DNA of 64,000 bases from assembly GCF_030005555.1 (NCBI RefSeq), contig NZ_JASCQG010000002.1, positions 186,001-250,000 of the forward strand, written 5' to 3'. Both the position numbers and the translations under genes were made by a program. The stretch comes from Empedobacter sedimenti. GTDB taxonomy: Bacteria; Bacteroidota; Bacteroidia; Flavobacteriales; Weeksellaceae. Below are positions 62,664 to 64,000 of the stretch, piece after piece. The notes under the pieces were generated by a model. That model made no database searches, had not been told where the DNA came from, and saw only the letters and a program-made list of their open reading frames with translations. Within the stretch, counting starts at the first letter, position 1. Each line of letters opens with the position of its first letter.

Positions 62664-63095
62664 TTAAATTGACTTTTCGTAATTCGTAAAGTCATTTTTT
62701 ACCCAATCTGGCAATTCCATCGATTTTTTATCAATCATATCATACATTACCTGTGTACTTTTTCCTGTACAATGGATAATATCTTCGCCTTCGTCTGATT
62801 TGCTTGTTACAATGTATTCAAAATCAAAACTTTTTGTGCCAATTTTAGAAACACGAACACCGATGCGAGGCTCGTTTGCATTAGGACGTAATTCTTTTTG
62901 ATAATCAGCCTCTATGTGCGCTATAACAAACATATGTCTTGTCCATTGCCATTTTTTGCTAGAAGCCATCATATAATAAGCGCGTCCGATCTGAAAATAT
63001 TCAAAATAAAAGACATTGTTTACATGTCCAATTGGATCAAAATCACTCCAACGAGGTTCCAAGGTTTTGAAGAATTTAAATTTATCTAAGCTCAT
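62664..63095 (-). CDS. Acyl-CoA thioesterase, hotdog (4HBT) fold
   Basis: The 143-residue protein has PRWSDFDPIGHVNNVFYFEYFQIGRAYYM (the D-x-x-x-H-V-N hotdog signature), then RVSKIGTKSFDFEYIV and a final IHCTGKSTQVMYDM segment. It hydrolyses acyl-CoA or acyl-thioester substrates; chain-length preference is unknown. It lies 12 bp from the AI-2E transporter gene on the same strand and may be co-transcribed. Confidence 0.88.
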   Translation of the reverse strand: MSLDKFKFFKTLEPRWSDFDPIGHVNNVFYFEYFQIGRAYYMMASSKKWQWTRHMFVIAHIEADYQKELRPNANEPRIGVRVSKIGTKSFDFEYIVTSKSDEGEDIIHCTGKSTQVMYDMIDKKSMELPDWVKNDFTNYEKSI

Positions 63096-63107
63096 ATTTT
63101 ATAGTTT

Positions 63108-64000
63108 TTATATTGATGATTGATCCTCAGGATTTGGGTCAATAAATTCGTATTTATACAATTTTACTAACCAAAAGAAAACTGAAAATAAGATTGGTCC
63201 AAAAATAATTCCAATGAATCCGAATAAGTTAAGACCAACGATTACACCAAAAATAGTAATTAATGGATGAACATCAGCCATTTTTTTCTGTAAAACTAAA
63301 CGAATAATATTATCAGAAAGTCCGACAACTACAAAACAATAAATTAATAAACCAACAGCATGTCCAGTTTCGCCTTTTGCCAATAAAAATAGGCCTAAAG
63401 GAACGTAGATTAGTGCTGCTCCAACTACAGGTAACATAGCTGCAAATATGGTTAATATAAACCAAGTAAATGCATCGTCAACACCAAAAATAAGATAACC
63501 AATGTAGGCAATTATTGCTTGTATAAAAGCTGTTAAAGGCATACCCACTGCGTTTGATATGACAAGATCTTTTAGGTCTGTATTCATCTTTTTTAGATTA
63601 CTTGTTCTTAAAGGAATTGTTTTGTAGAACCAATTTTCTAATTTGTAATGATTCATCAACATAAAGTAAAGAATTAAAAAAGCAACACCTAATTGTACCG
63701 TCATATCCATTGAGGCGTTCAACGTTTTTTCAATTAATTTTCCACCAACTTGTGTTATTTTTTCGATGTTAGTCGCGCTAAAAATGTCAATATGAAACTT
63801 TGTTTGCAACATTTCTATAATTTTATTGACATCCGTTTTTATTTGTTCAGTATCGTTTAATAGAACCAAAACTTTGTTAGTCAACATTTGGATTAATAGA
63901 TAAAGAGGTCCTATAATTAGGATAGCACTACCAATCATAAGCCCGATGACGCTCCCTAGTTTGTTCCATTTTTTTGTTTTTACCATCCACTGCAAAGGGT
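63108..64000 (-). CDS. AI-2E family transporter, C-terminal part (runs off window)
   Basis: About 298 residues without a start, in frame to the window end. Membrane helices are spread along the fragment (SVIGLMIGSAILIIGPLYLLI, LGVAFLILYFMLM, NAVGMPLTAFIQAIIAYIGYLIF, FTWFILTIFAAMLPVVGAALIYVPLGLFLLAKG and GLNLFGFIGIIFGPILFSVFFWL), with the family's FGPILF end motif. Such proteins form trimers that export AI-2 or other small molecules. About 60 N-terminal residues, including the start, are outside the window. Confidence 0.9.
   Translation of the reverse strand, partial: PLQWMVKTKKWNKLGSVIGLMIGSAILIIGPLYLLIQMLTNKVLVLLNDTEQIKTDVNKIIEMLQTKFHIDIFSATNIEKITQVGGKLIEKTLNASMDMTVQLGVAFLILYFMLMNHYKLENWFYKTIPLRTSNLKKMNTDLKDLVISNAVGMPLTAFIQAIIAYIGYLIFGVDDAFTWFILTIFAAMLPVVGAALIYVPLGLFLLAKGETGHAVGLLIYCFVVVGLSDNIIRLVLQKKMADVHPLITIFGVIVGLNLFGFIGIIFGPILFSVFFWLVKLYKYEFIDPNPEDQSSI

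Noticed and set aside
1-64000. CRISPR array, insertion sequence or integrated element
   Set aside because: No regularly spaced repeats, transposase, integrase or flanking direct repeats were seen in the window.

Overview
The window is chromosomal DNA from a low-GC member of the Bacteroidota, most likely class Flavobacteriia (Weeksellaceae/Flavobacteriaceae grade). The signs are a SusC/SusD pair, several TonB-dependent receptors, DUF5606, DUF4846, HYC_CC_PP and WG-repeat proteins, a two-repeat DnaJ zinc finger, an NrdA/NrdB pair of Flavobacterium type, 6S RNA between zapA and rny, and many promoters with the Bacteroidota -7 box TAnnTTTG. I see no rRNA operon, CRISPR array, insertion sequence or prophage.

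Layout. 1-2.2 kb: 5' part of a deoxynucleoside kinase, a secreted protein, a TSUP permease, tRNA-Arg(CCG). 2.2-4 kb: a TPP riboswitch controlling a PnuC-type transporter and an acyl-CoA-dehydrogenase-like flavoprotein. 4-8.9 kb: a SusC/SusD pair. 9-11.8 kb: small accessory genes, including a GNAT acetyltransferase and a prolyl-hydroxylase-like 2OG oxygenase. 11.8-25 kb: mostly minus-strand housekeeping genes (lysS, two paralogous secreted proteins, rmuC, cvpA, a cysteine desulfurase, uvrB, mazG, DUF5606, def, ruvX) and a likely small RNA between uvrB and mazG. 25-28 kb: dapD and an LTA-synthase-like sulfatase. 28-34 kb: an RNA-repair locus. 34-36 kb: holin-like protein and glyS. 37.4-40.7 kb: a probable copper-handling operon. 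40.7-48.4 kb: WG-repeat protein, dnaJ-grpE, a TonB receptor and an M23 peptidase. 48.7-52.1 kb: DUF4349 protein, coiled-coil protein, zapA, 6S RNA, rny. 52.5-55.3 kb: nrdB-nrdA. 55.6-56.5 kb: an AT-rich orphan gene. 56.6-64 kb: DUF2490, an LLM oxidoreductase, miaE, a polyphosphate operon (sixA-like, ppk1, ppx), a thioesterase and a truncated AI-2E transporter.

The most interesting element is the RNA-repair locus (27,998-34,087). Four minus-strand genes with 4-14 bp overlaps encode a slipin-like SPFH protein, two polymerase-beta-fold nucleotidyltransferases and the RNA ligase RtcB. A WYL-domain regulator is divergent. The 730-bp gap between them is not a simple promoter. It holds a circularly permuted tRNA-Lys-like element: the T arm comes first, then an acceptor stem closed into a hairpin, then the D arm, then a UUU-anticodon hairpin. 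Its two ends pair with each other. It keeps the nucleotides behind tRNA tertiary folding but has no free 3' CCA end, which resembles the YrlA class of bacterial Y RNAs. Two copies of a TTGCGTA half-site, one within a perfect palindrome, flank the regulatory region. The reading is a stress- or damage-controlled RNA-repair operon with a built-in tRNA mimic. No Ro60 gene is present in the window.
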